Source: Bog-756 sp963776225 (GTDB lineage Bacteria; Actinomycetota; Acidimicrobiia; Acidimicrobiales; RAAP-2). From it: DNA of 64,000 nucleotides. Made by a program: the position numbers and the translations under genes. Under the pieces are notes generated by a model that saw only the letters and a list, made by a program, of their open reading frames with translations, was not told where the DNA came from and ran no database searches. The stretch lies in the NCBI GenBank assembly GCA_963776225.1, contig CAVZLL010000001.1:62001-126000 (forward strand), read 5' to 3'. How positions within the stretch are numbered: the stretch's first letter is position 1; each line of letters opens with the position of its first letter. Below, piece by piece: positions 10,209-18,875 of this stretch.

Positions 10209-11851
10209 TCACATCGCCTCGGGGGCGGCCACGCCGAGCAGACCGAGGCCGATGGCCAGCCCGATGCGGGCGCCCTCGACGAGCCACAGCCGGGCCTGGG
10301 TGAGGGCGGGGTCGACGTCGTCGGCCAGGATCGGGACAGTCGTGGTAGAAGCCGTGGAAACAGGCGGCCAGGCGCCTGACCCAGGTGGTGATCTTGGTCG
10401 GGGCGCGGTCGACCGCCGCGTCGGCCACCACCTCGGGCAACTCCTCGAGGCACCGGATGAGCTCGAGCTCGCGCTGGATGGACGAGCATCGTGAGGTCCA
10501 CCTCGGGCAACGGGGCCCGCTCGATGTGGCGCTCGACCGCCTTTCGGCCGACTCCCCCGATCCGGGCGCTGGCCATCTGCACGTAGAAGACCGGGTTCTC
10601 GACGGACTGCTCCCGCACGGTGGCGAGATCGAAGGTGGTCGCCTGGTCGAGGGTGCTCATGAGGCTCAGGATGCGGGTCGCGTCGGGGCCGATGTCGGCG
10701 ATCACCGTGTCGAGGTCGATGGCTGTTCCGGCCCTCTTCCCCATCTTGACGGTTTCGTCACCGTCGACCAGCGAGACCATCTGGCCGAGCTTGACCTCGA
10801 GGCGGCTCGGATCGACCCCGAGCGCGGCGACACCGGCCACCAGGCTGGCCACCTGGCCGTGATGGTCGGCGCCGAAGATGTCGATGACCCGGTCGAACCC
10901 GCGAACCAGGAACTTGTCGCGGTGGTAGGCGATGTCACCGGCGAGGTAGGTGGCGTCCCCGTTTGACTTGCGCAACACCCGGTCGCGGACGTCGCCGAAG
11001 GAGGTGCCGCGGAACCAGGTCGCGCCGTCCTGCTCGTAGACGAGGCCCTTGGCGGCGAGCAGGGCGATGGTCTCGTCCACCGCACCGCTCTCTTCGATCG
11101 ACGCCTGGGAGTACCACTCGTCGAAGACGATGCCGATCGATGCGAGCGTCGAGCGGATGTGGTCGAGGATCTGCTCGGCGGCCCAGCGGCCGGCCGCGGT
11201 CACCTCGTCGGGCCCCTCGTAGGAGCGGGCGAGCTCGGCGAGGTACTCGCCCTGGTACCCGCCCTCGGGCACCTCCTCCCCGTGGTGGCGGGCGAGCAGG
11301 CTCTCCCCCAACGCCCGGATCTGCCCGCCGGTGTCGTTGACGTAGTACTCGCGGCTGACCCGGTGCCCGGTGCGGGCGAGCACGCGGGCCAGGGCATCGC
11401 CGTAGCTCCCCCACCATCCGTTTCCGACGTGGATCGGGCCGGTCGGATTGGCCGAGATGAACTCGACCTGGACCGTCTCTCCGTGGCCGATGTCCGGTCG
11501 GGCGTAGCCGTCCTCCCCCTCTGCCAGGAGGTCGGCCAGGGCCTCGTGCAACCATCCGTCGTCGAGGTGGAAGTTGATGAACCCGGGGCCTGCCAGCTCG
11601 ACCGAGGTGACGTGGGGCGGGGGATCGGACCGGAACGCCTCGACCAGCGCCGAGGCGAGGGTACGCGGATTCGTGCCCGCGCGCTTGGCCGTGACCAGTG
11701 CGACGTTGGTGGACCAGTCGCCGTGCTCGCGACGGGCCGGCCGCTCGAGGTGGACCGCGGCCGGGTCGAGGGCCAGCTCGAGGCCCTCTGACTTGGCAAC
11801 GACAGCAGCCGCGGCGCACAGGGCCTCGGCGAGCTGGTCTCTCGTGGTCAT
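10209..11851 (-). CDS. argS: arginyl-tRNA synthetase, two frame breaks near the C-terminus
   Basis: Class I synthetase charging tRNA-Arg. The N-terminal additional domain is followed by ANPTGPIHVGN (HIGH box, here HVGN), REYYVNDTGGQI, and VKMGKRAGTAIDLD (KMSK variant). After DLTMLVHP, near 10474, the anticodon-binding domain shifts frame to RELELIRCLEELPEVVADAA, and after FHGFYHDCP, near 10332, it shifts again to ILADDVDPALTQARLWLVEG, ending AAPEAM. ATG 11851 (MTTRDQLAEAL) is preferred to an in-frame TTG 27 bases upstream. Length is about 547 residues. A tRNA-Arg gene is encoded divergently just upstream. Confidence 0.93.
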
Positions 11852-12014
11852 CGGGTGCTCGCGGTCATTGCGCGCCAATCCACATGGTGCAGCGAGGATA
11901 CGTGGTCCACAGGCGACCCCGGAGGGCCCCGGGGGCCCCCGACACCGGCACTAGTGTTGGCACCTCGGTGGCGCTGCCCCCGGCCGCTCCGAACGGCCAT
12001 GCGTCCCGCCGATC

Positions 12015-12086
12015 GCCCCCGTAGCTCAGCGGATAGAGCGCCGGCCTCCGGAGCCGGAAGCGCAGGTTCGAGTCCTGCCGGGGGCA
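12015..12086 (+). tRNA. tRNA-Arg (anticodon CCG)
   Basis: Complete cloverleaf: acceptor GCCCCCG pairs with CGGGGGC, D stem GCTC/GAGC, anticodon stem CCGGC/GCCGG around loop CTCCGGA (anticodon CCG, reads CGG), and T arm GCAGG-TTCGAGT-CCTGC. Discriminator A follows, and CCA is not encoded. An IS481-type end begins within about 5 bases of the 3' end, a common insertion position. Confidence 0.95.
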
Positions 12087-12087
12087 C

Positions 12088-12119
12088 GTTTGTGATGTCC
12101 CAGGACATCGCGGACAAAC
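12088..12119. repeat. nested palindrome at the IS end
   Basis: GATGTCC-CA-GGACATC (12094-12109) is a perfect 7-bp inverted repeat with a two-base centre. It is flanked by GTTTGT (12088-12093) and ACAAAC (12114-12119), which also pair. It lies immediately after the tRNA-Arg gene and may serve as transposase binding end, tRNA terminator stem, or both. Confidence 0.6.
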
Positions 12120-13075
12120 GAACCTATGCAGGCTACGTGATCACGGGTCCGCGGTGATGGGTTGGTCGTCCTTTTTCGGGTCGAGGGTGAGGTGGCGGCG
12201 TAGTTCTCCCGCCTCGCTGAGGACCCGAATGTCGAGGTCGGCGACGAGGACGATGACCCGCCTCCCCTTGTGGGCCCGACCGACCCCTATGTGGTGGAGC
12301 CTGGTCCCGTGGCGGAGCGTGAATACCCCGGTCTTGTCGATCTTGTCGTGGCGGACCCGGGTGTGGGGAGCCATCGGGTACCTCTCACGGTCCGGGGCAG
12401 CCTTGGTCAGGGCATCGAAGGCCTGTCTCGGCGGGATCATGCCCCGGGCCGAATGGGGCCGGATCTCGTTGTAGTAGCGGACGAAATAGTCGACCTGTCC
12501 CTGGAGCTCGGCGATGGAGGTGGCCGGCTCCTGTTTGCGCAGCCAGCGCTTGAGCGTCTGGTGGAAGCGCTCGATCTTTCCCTGGGTCTGGGGGTGGTAG
12601 GGCTTGCCGTGCTTGATGGTGATGCCCAACGTGGCGAGCTCGGTCTCGAATCCGCAGCGGCCGTTGCGGAACTGGGCGGTGAAAATGCAGCCGTTATCGG
12701 TCAGCATCGACGCCGGCAGCCCGAAACGCCCCGCACCCTGGGAGAACGCGGCCACCACGTCGGCGGCGGTCGTGACCGGCAACACGACGGCGACCGTGAC
12801 CATCCGGGAGTAGTCGTCGACGAAATCGAGGATCTCCACCCCCGTCCCGTCGGCGAGGGACCAGTGGGTCATGTCCGCCTGCCAGGTCTCGTTGGGCAGG
12901 TTCGACTCGAACCGCACCCAGGACGTCCGTGGCCGCTTCTGGGGCTGGGGGACAACGAAGCCACGCCGGACCAGGGCCCGGTGGATGGTGGACCGGCCCG
13001 GAGCGGTGCCGTGGCGCTTCCGCAGGTGGTACTGGATGGTGAGCGGCCCGGACGGAACGGTGCATCGCCGGTCCA
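12091..13075 (-). mobile_element. IS481-family element, truncated at its transposase 5' end
   Basis: The left boundary is taken at TGTGATGTCC (12091), which begins with the TGT usual for IS481 ends and forms an internal palindrome. The transposase frame reads towards it from the right. The right part is missing: transposase homology stops near 13070 and the ABC transporter gene begins at 13086. No matching inverted repeat or target duplication is visible at the right side. The exact right junction is uncertain by about 20 bases. Confidence 0.7.
12141..13070 (-). pseudogene. IS481-type DDE transposase, N-terminal HTH missing
   Basis: About 310 residues with all three catalytic acidic residues: NETWQADMTHW (first D), SMLTDNGCIF (second D) and GKIERFHQTLKRW (E). 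PQPQKRPRTSWVRFE and the C-terminal region ending DPKKDDQPITADP are typical of actinobacterial IS481 proteins. The usual roughly 110 N-terminal residues with the helix-turn-helix are absent: upstream of QYHLRKRHGTAPG the same frame runs as antisense of the ABC ATPase gene. The catalytic core is open and undamaged, but without its DNA-binding part and native start it is presumably inactive. Confidence 0.8.
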
Positions 13076-13085
13076 GGTCGGAGGC

Positions 13086-13760
13086 GTGATCGTCGAGGGA
13101 CGAGACCTGGCGCTCTCCTTCGGGGAGACCCCGGCGCTTCGCGGAGCGACTCTCTCCGCGAAGCGCGGCGAGATCGTGGCCGTGATGGGTCCGAGCGGCT
13201 CGGGCAAGTCGACGCTGCTGCACTGCCTGGCGGGCATCCTCGCCCCGGACTTCGGCGAGGTCTACTTCGACTGCCGGCGCGTCGACACGATGCGGGAGGC
13301 CGAGCGGTCCAAGCTGCGGCGTGATCGCTTCGGCTTCGTCTTCCAATTCGGCCAGCTCGTCCCCGAGCTGACCGCCGAGGAGAACGTCGCGTTGCCGCTG
13401 TTGCTCGGAGGCACCCGCCGTGAGGAGGCCCTCCGTGAGGCGCGCACCTGGTTCGATCGCCTCGAGCTCGGGGGTATGGAGCGCCACCGCACCGGCGAGA
13501 TGTCCGCCGGCCAGGCCCAGCGCGTCGCATTGGCCCGCGGTCTCGTTGCCCGTCCCGACGTGCTCTTCGCCGACGAACCGACCGGGTCACTCGACTCGCT
13601 GAGCGGGGAGCTGGTCATGGGCTTGTTGACGCGATCGGCGCGCGAGGAGGGATCGACGGTGATCCTCGTGACCCACGAACCCCGCGTCGCCGCGTATTCG
13701 GATCGCGAAGTGATCGTACGCGACGGCCGGGTGACCGCGACCGAAGCAGCGCTCCGATGA
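13086..13760 (+). CDS. ABC transporter ATP-binding protein, LolD/MacB type
   Basis: ATPase partner of the FtsX-type permease that follows. Motifs in order: Walker A GPSGSGKST near residue 40, Q-loop FQFGQLVPELTAEEN, signature MSAGQAQRVALARGL, Walker B VLFADEPTGSLDS, and H-loop VTHEPR. The first usable start in frame is GTG 13086 (MIVEGRDLALSFG), which gives the normal N-terminus. A GGAGG sits only one base before it, so either spacing is poor or the native start and promoter were removed when the adjacent IS element broke. The stop overlaps the permease ATG (ATGA). No frame breaks. Confidence 0.88.
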   Translation: MIVEGRDLALSFGETPALRGATLSAKRGEIVAVMGPSGSGKSTLLHCLAGILAPDFGEVYFDCRRVDTMREAERSKLRRDRFGFVFQFGQLVPELTAEENVALPLLLGGTRREEALREARTWFDRLELGGMERHRTGEMSAGQAQRVALARGLVARPDVLFADEPTGSLDSLSGELVMGLLTRSAREEGSTVILVTHEPRVAAYSDREVIVRDGRVTATEAALR

Positions 13761-16015
13761 TCCAGCTCGGCCTCCGCTTGACGTTGGGCAGCGGTCGCGA
13801 AGCGGCGCTGCGCGTCCTCATCACTGCGGCTGCCGTTGCCCTCGGCGTGGGTCTGCTGCTGTTCGCCCTGGCCGGCGTCAACGGGCTGAAGAGCCAGACC
13901 GACCGTGGCGCGTGGCTCGACACCTCGACGCAAACACCCCCGTCGACGTCGCGTGGCTCGACGTCCGACCCGCTGTGGTGGCAGCTGACCGTCGACGAGT
14001 TCGGCAATCAGTCGATCGACCGGGTGGACGTTGCCGGCACCGGCACGACTTCCCCGGTGCCGCCCGGGATTTCGCATCTGCCCGGAAACGGGCAGTACTA
14101 CGCCTCGCCGGCCCTCGAGCGACTGCTGGGGTCGACGCAGCCGGACCAGCTCGCCGACCGGTTCCCCGGGCGCCAGATCGGGACCGTCGGGGCGGCGGCC
14201 CTCCCGTCCCCGGATTCGCTGATCATCGTCATCGGCCACGACGCCCGCCAACTCTCGCGGGCCCCTGGGGCCGTCGAGGTCCGAGGTATTCAGCGAACGC
14301 CGTCCAGCTGCTACGCCTGTCAGAGCGGCGCCGGCGTCGGGAGCGGGGCCGTTCTGCAGTGGATCCTGGTCGGCGGAGCCGTGGCCCTGTTGCTGCCGGT
14401 TCTCATCTTGATTGCGACGGCGAGCCGGCTCTCGGCAGCCAGACGGGAGGAGCGCTTCGCCGCAATGCGCCTTGTGGGCGCCACCCCGCGCCAGATCACG
14501 GTGGTCGCAGCGGTCGAGGCGACGGTTGCGGCTGCCGCTGGCGTCGCGGTCGCGTTCGCTCTCTTCTTCCTGTTCCGGCCGCTGCTCATTGACGTCCCCT
14601 TCACCGGAGCGCCGCTCGCGCCCGGCGACCTCTCGCTCCATTGGATCGACGTCCTGCTCGTGGTGATCGGCGTCCCGATCGCCGCGGTCGTCTCCGCGCG
14701 CCTCGCGCTCCGGCGTGTGCAGGTTTCGCCGCTCGGCGTGAGACGGCGAGCGTCGTCCACTCCGCCGCGGATTGTCCGGATCATCCCGCTCGTGGCCGGC
14801 ATCGCAGTGCTGGCGTACTTCGACGCTGTCGGCAAGCCGGGCAGCAATGGCGGCCAGCTCCTGGAGCTGCTCTTCGGCTTCGTCCTCATCGTGGTCGGTC
14901 TGATCCTCTCCGGACCATGGTTGACGACGACGGCCTCTCGACTCATGGCCAGGAGGGCCAGCCGCCCCGCCACCCTCATCGCCGGGCGTCGGCTCCTCGA
15001 CAACCCCAGAGCGGCCTTCCGGTTCGTCGCAGGGCTCGTGCTCGCCCTCTTCATCACGACTGCAGCGATCGGGGCACTGAGCTCGATCGCCGGCGCGCGC
15101 AACGCCCAGGGAGGCAGCGCGGGAAAGGACACCGTTGCCGACCTGTTCTGCAGTTTCGGGACGACGGGGTGTCCTGCTTCCACCGACGTTCCCTCCGTCC
15201 CGGGCCGGGTGCTCACCGGGCTCCGAACGACGCCCGGGGTCCGCGGGGTGACGGTGATCCACGAGGTGCCGTCGTCCCTGCAGCAGGCGACCGGTGGCGG
15301 GCCCGGCGGGGTCGTTGCGTGCGACCAGCTGGCGAGGACGCCTGCCATCGGCAGGTGCGCACCGGGAGCGACGGTCGCGACGGTCGGCTGGTTCCTTCAG
15401 GACCTCCTCGGGAACCACTCGCACGGGTCCTGGACGGTCTGGCCGTCCGTTCACCTGTCGGCGGCGAGCATCGCGAATCTTCCCGTCGATGCAGTCGTCG
15501 TCGCCACGGACGGGTCGTCCGGTTCGATCGAACGGACGCGGACCGCGCTCGAGCGGGCGCTTCCCTTCCAGGGAACGGCGGTGGTCGTCGAAAGCGTCCA
15601 GCCGTCTGGCGCTCGCCTTCTCACGATGATCCAGGACATGACCAACGTGGTCATCGTCGCGAGCCTGATCATCGCTGCCTGCAGCCTCGCCGTGAACATC
15701 GCTGCCGGGTTGGGCGAACGAAAGCGCCCGTTGAGCCTGCTCCGGCTCACGGGCGTCCCGACCGGCGTCCTGGACCGTGTCGTCGCGCTGGAGAGTGCGC
15801 TGCCGCTCCTTCTCGTCGCCGTCGTGTCGATCGTGGTCGGCTTGGTTTCTGCTGCGCTCTATCTGAACTCGCAGGTCGGCATCGCGTTCCGGATGCCGGG
15901 GACCGCCTACTGGGCGACCGTCCTCGGCGGACTTGCCGCCTCGCTGGCGATCATCGCCTCGACCTTCCCGCTCCTCAACCGGATCACCGGGCCCGAGGTG
16001 GCCCGGAACGCGTGA
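13757..16015 (+). CDS. FtsX-family ABC transporter permease, two-domain
   Basis: 752-residue membrane protein with an N-terminal anchor helix, a large extracytoplasmic domain, a first three-helix FtsX domain (about residues 190-320, with RLVGATPRQI after the first helix), further helices at about 330-390 and 420-445, a second extracytoplasmic domain, and a last FtsX domain (about residues 625-750, RLTGVPTGVLDRVVALE). The RLxGxxxxxI/V coupling motif occurs in both halves. Four cysteines occur as CYAC in the first outer domain and CSFGTTGC in the second. Such pairs act in lipid, lipoprotein or antimicrobial-peptide handling rather than import. The substrate is unknown. Confidence 0.85.
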   Translation: MIQLGLRLTLGSGREAALRVLITAAAVALGVGLLLFALAGVNGLKSQTDRGAWLDTSTQTPPSTSRGSTSDPLWWQLTVDEFGNQSIDRVDVAGTGTTSPVPPGISHLPGNGQYYASPALERLLGSTQPDQLADRFPGRQIGTVGAAALPSPDSLIIVIGHDARQLSRAPGAVEVRGIQRTPSSCYACQSGAGVGSGAVLQWILVGGAVALLLPVLILIATASRLSAARREERFAAMRLVGATPRQITVVAAVEATVAAAAGVAVAFALFFLFRPLLIDVPFTGAPLAPGDLSLHWIDVLLVVIGVPIAAVVSARLALRRVQVSPLGVRRRASSTPPRIVRIIPLVAGIAVLAYFDAVGKPGSNGGQLLELLFGFVLIVVGLILSGPWLTTTASRLMARRASRPATLIAGRRLLDNPRAAFRFVAGLVLALFITTAAIGALSSIAGARNAQGGSAGKDTVADLFCSFGTTGCPASTDVPSVPGRVLTGLRTTPGVRGVTVIHEVPSSLQQATGGGPGGVVACDQLARTPAIGRCAPGATVATVGWFLQDLLGNHSHGSWTVWPSVHLSAASIANLPVDAVVVATDGSSGSIERTRTALERALPFQGTAVVVESVQPSGARLLTMIQDMTNVVIVASLIIAACSLAVNIAAGLGERKRPLSLLRLTGVPTGVLDRVVALESALPLLLVAVVSIVVGLVSAALYLNSQVGIAFRMPGTAYWATVLGGLAASLAIIASTFPLLNRITGPEVARNA

Positions 16016-16493
16016 GGGGGCCACTCGGTGGGGTGCCGATCACAGCCGGCAAGGCTCGGAACGCGAAAGGGCCAGGCCCGGAGCGGGGAGGCGGAACCCT
16101 GCTCCACGGGTCTGGCTCTTCGACTACCAGGTTACCAGGGGTAATTGCCGCTGCAAACAGCACTCTTCGGTAATTTCTTGTCACTCTGTGTGGTAGTCAG
16201 TCCGGAGGTCGTGCGGACCGTCGATCACCCCGACCCGGCCGGGACCCGGCCCGGAATTGCCGAAGCCGACCCGTAGCGCTCCAGGTCGGCTCCCGCATGG
16301 TTCCCGCCAACGATCCGAGGCCCGGGGTCCTGACCAGGTACGGGGGGTTCGCCGGGGGGAAGCGACGTGCCGTGCTCTGGACTGTCCGGGCCTCTGCAAC
16401 TGATGATCGCAGGGCGGTGTCCAACCTGTGTCCAACTCGAGCCGAACCGAGGTCCGCTGCGGGGTCCGGTGAGGCGCGGCCCTGCGGCCCGGG
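16016..16493. other. gene-free stretch between converging genes
   Basis: No convincing gene. A GC hairpin at about 16077-16110 (CCCG...GAGC / GCTC...CGGG with interruptions) could end the permease transcript. The part from 16121 to 16198 is clearly poorer in GC than its surroundings and is bounded by an 8-bp inverted repeat (GACTACCA at 16122-16129, TGGTAGTC at 16191-16198), with TTACC-AGG-GGTAA inside. GTGTCCAAC occurs twice at 16417 and 16428. No copy of the tRNA-Arg 3' end was found. Confidence 0.5.
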
Positions 16494-16958
16494 TCACTCC
16501 CCGGGGCCCGGCGGTGCGTCGGTGAGCCGGGTCCCGTCCCACCACTGGACCGGCTTGGCGGGGTTGCCGGGGTTGCCGTACCAGCCGGGGGGGAGAGCGG
16601 GTGGAGGTGCAACTCGGTCGGGTGCGGGCGGCTCCACCGGCGGCTCCACCGGCCGCTCCACGGCGGGGGTCTCCGCGGCGGGCGACTCCGCGGGGGGTCC
16701 CGCCTGGGGACGGATGGCCGCGATGAGGAAGAATCCGAAGAGGAGCACCCCGCCGAGCACCATGAGCCCGACCCCGAGATGGGCTGCGACCGAATAGGCG
16801 GCGCAACTCCGGGTGGTCACCGCCCCGTCCGCGAGCACCACCAGATTGGTCGTGCAACCGGATGTGGCGGGGCTGAACAACGCGAAGGCGATCGTCCCCG
16901 CACCGAGCGAGCACGCGCCCGCGGCGGCACACCAGTTCCACCCCCGGCCCCTTTCCAT
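16494..16958 (-). CDS. DUF2510 membrane protein
   Basis: 154 residues, function unknown. Two predicted membrane helices (about residues 10-28 and 58-82) flank a short loop with two cysteines (GCTTNLV, RSCAAY). A Pro/Glu-rich linker with PVEPPVEPPA repeats follows. The C-terminal DUF2510 motif PPGWYGNPGNPAKPVQWWDG is a short Trp-rich module found almost only in actinobacteria and usually on the cytoplasmic side of membrane proteins. Start ATG 16958. It converges with the ABC permease and lies downstream of the AlkB-like gene on the same strand. Confidence 0.8.
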   Translation of the reverse strand: MERGRGWNWCAAAGACSLGAGTIAFALFSPATSGCTTNLVVLADGAVTTRSCAAYSVAAHLGVGLMVLGGVLLFGFFLIAAIRPQAGPPAESPAAETPAVERPVEPPVEPPAPDRVAPPPALPPGWYGNPGNPAKPVQWWDGTRLTDAPPGPGE

Positions 16959-17049
16959 ACCCTTTCACGCTACCGGACGGACCCGGACGGCCGGAAGGAG
17001 CGCTCTACATGGCCCTGACGGCGTCCGGGCGGTACCGGCCAGGGCCGGG

Positions 17050-17775
17050 TCATCCCTCGAGTCCGGTCGCCCGCACCGTGACGTTGAACCGACCGCCGAC
17101 GGGACCGAGGCCCGGGTCGCCCGTGCCCTCCAGGACCTTCGGGACGCCGTGGTAGGCACGACGGGACGGACCCCCGAAGACCACCAGGTCACCGGACTCG
17201 AGTGCCACGTCGGTCCACGGTCTCCCGCGTCCCGACGGGTTCCCGAATCGGAAGATGCAGGTGTCACCCACACTGAGGGAGACGACCGGGTCCGGGGACC
17301 GTTCGTCCCGGTCGGCGTGCATCCCCATCTTGGCTCCGTCCCCGTAGAAATTGACCAGGGCGACGTCGGGTTCGAAGGCCCCTCCGCCCGTCCCGACCGA
17401 GGGGTCGACCGCCCGGGCGTCGGCGACCGCTTCCCGGCTCAAGGACGCGAGCCATCCCGGGAACGGCGCGACCGGCCGCCCGTCGCCGTCCTCGACCGTC
17501 CGCACGTACCGGTACGGGTACCAGTGCCAGCCGAGGCAGGTCATCCCCACCGACATCTGGTTGCCCCAGGGCAACCGCGGCGCGCGGAACCCGCCGCCGT
17601 CCTCGCCCCACCGCCGGCAGGCGCTGGCCAGCTCGCGTTGCGCTCCGGGGCCGAGCCAGCCGGGGAGGTGCACGGCACCGGGAGCCAGCCGGGTCGGCTC
17701 GCGGCCGATCAACCTCGCAGCGGCGACCCCACCCGGGGTCGCCGCTGTTCTGGTGGGATCCCGTGTTCTGCCCAC
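17050..17775 (-). CDS. alkB: AlkB-family 2-oxoglutarate/Fe(II) dioxygenase
   Basis: Oxidatively removes alkyl groups from DNA or RNA bases. The NFYGDGAKMGMHADRDE segment gives the iron ligands H and D plus the 2-oxoglutarate Tyr region, RAYHGVPK gives the distal histidine, and GGRFNVTVR carries the two arginines that bind 2-oxoglutarate. WHWYPYRY is the substrate-lid region. GTG 17775 with an AGGGTGA ribosome site fits better than the TTG at 17793. About 241 residues. It stands alone without an ada gene nearby, so whether it repairs DNA or acts on RNA is open. Confidence 0.88.
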   Translation of the reverse strand: MGRTRDPTRTAATPGGVAAARLIGREPTRLAPGAVHLPGWLGPGAQRELASACRRWGEDGGGFRAPRLPWGNQMSVGMTCLGWHWYPYRYVRTVEDGDGRPVAPFPGWLASLSREAVADARAVDPSVGTGGGAFEPDVALVNFYGDGAKMGMHADRDERSPDPVVSLSVGDTCIFRFGNPSGRGRPWTDVALESGDLVVFGGPSRRAYHGVPKVLEGTGDPGLGPVGGRFNVTVRATGLEG

Positions 17776-17820
17776 CCGATCACCCTGGCACAACAGGCGC
17801 CGGAACGACGCGAGCGCGGC

Positions 17821-18351
17821 TCAGGCGACGACCGGCTCGCGTCTCGCCAGCCAGCGGAGGCGGGAGGCCCGTGCGTCCCAGGAGTAGACGACGACGGTGC
17901 CCGCGAACCGGTCGTGCCACGCGTGGCGGTCCCGGGTGAGGAGGATGCCGAGGAACCCGAGGCCGAGGAAGAGGACGCTCAGGGGGAGGGTGAGGGTCCG
18001 GATGACCGCCTGACGCGACCGCACCGGGGTCCCGTCGGTGCGGACCACCCGGATCCCGAGCAGGGCCATGCCGATCGTCTTGCCCCCGAGCGACCACTGG
18101 TAGGCGAAGTAGACGAACACCCAGACGACGATGGAGACCAGGGCGAGGACCTGGTGCTTGTGCAGGGAGAACTGGTGCCCGGTCACCAGCTGGACAGCGA
18201 AGTCGATCGCGGCGATCCCCAGGCTGAAGAGACCCCAGGCAGCACCGACGTCCACCGCGAAGGCGACCAGGCGGGTCACCGCGCCGGCGTAGTTGCCCTG
18301 GCGTCGGACGGGCTGCTCGGCGACCGCCTCCTCGGTCGCGGCCACGGTCAC
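17821..18351 (-). CDS. RDD-family membrane protein
   Basis: 176 residues with RDD motifs: RLVAFAVDVG (R and D of the name), SLGGKTIGMALLGIRVVRTDG, then DRHAWHDRFAGT, the second conserved block. Four membrane segments are visible. The GTG at 18351 overlaps the stop of the upstream repeat protein as GTGA, which makes a joint function likely. The family has been linked to ion transport in some bacteria, but the role here is unknown. Confidence 0.85.
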   Translation of the reverse strand: MTVAATEEAVAEQPVRRQGNYAGAVTRLVAFAVDVGAAWGLFSLGIAAIDFAVQLVTGHQFSLHKHQVLALVSIVVWVFVYFAYQWSLGGKTIGMALLGIRVVRTDGTPVRSRQAVIRTLTLPLSVLFLGLGFLGILLTRDRHAWHDRFAGTVVVYSWDARASRLRWLARREPVVA

Positions 18352-18875
18352 GGCCCCTCCGCAGACGTCGCGGCCGATGCGGCGGGCGCAGGCGCCGGCG
18401 CCGACTCGATCAGAGCGGGTGGTCCGGCCGGCCACCCGGCAGTGGACCTCCGCAGGATCCGGTCCACCCACCGGGCCACGAAGTCGTCCAGCCCCACCCC
18501 CTGTGCGCGGACCGAGTCGAGCACCTCGGAAGCGACCCCGCTCGTCGACCGGGCGATGATTGTACCGAGCTCGGTCTGTTCGACCAGGGCGTCGATGTCC
18601 ACCCGCTCGACGATCTTCTTGATGTCCACCCGTTCGACGATCTTCTCCACGTCGACCCGGTCGATGATCTTCTCGACGTCGACCCGGTCGATGAGACTGT
18701 CCACGTCGACCCGGCTCACGATGCTGTCGATGTCCACCCGTGCGAGCAGTGCGTCCATGTCCACCCGGGCCAGCAGCCCGTCGATGTCGATGGCCTCGAC
18801 CACCAGGCTCACCACCCGCTCGGCCACCGTCTGGGCCAGGTGGTCCATGCGGGCGGAGCCGGGGAGCGGGCTCAT
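18348..18875 (-). CDS. nine-residue-repeat protein coupled to the RDD protein
   Basis: 175 residues, no known enzyme motif. From about residue 29 to 110 the chain is a run of nine-residue units of the form RVDxxxIxx: RVDMDALLA, RVDIDSIVS, RVDVDSLID, RVDVEKIID, RVDVEKIVE, RVDIKKIVE, RVDIDALVE, with weaker copies at each end (AIDIDGLLA, QTELGTIIA). An amphipathic tail with DDFVARWVDRILRR and an Ala/Pro-rich end follow. There is no signal peptide, so it is presumably cytoplasmic or membrane-attached through the RDD partner. A second start at 18848 is possible. Confidence 0.75.
   Translation of the reverse strand: MSPLPGSARMDHLAQTVAERVVSLVVEAIDIDGLLARVDMDALLARVDIDSIVSRVDVDSLIDRVDVEKIIDRVDVEKIVERVDIKKIVERVDIDALVEQTELGTIIARSTSGVASEVLDSVRAQGVGLDDFVARWVDRILRRSTAGWPAGPPALIESAPAPAPAASAATSAEGP

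Noticed and set aside
11860..11925. Promoter for argS (TATCCT at 11895-11900, minus strand)
   Set aside because: No acceptable -35 at the right distance; left out as a feature.
13262..16024. A 920-residue minus-strand open frame over the ABC permease
   Set aside because: Highly charged, low-complexity product without any domain, opposite an intact FtsX-type permease with helices and family motifs.
12015..16300. Genomic island bounded by direct repeats of the tRNA 3' end
   Set aside because: I searched by eye for a second copy of the tRNA T-arm/acceptor sequence downstream and found none, so a tyrosine-recombinase island is not supported.
16181..16612. Possible small genes or integrase remnant in the gap after the permease
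   Set aside because: Short frames with no recognisable motif; a GTGTCCAAC duplication alone is not enough to claim an integrase or att site.
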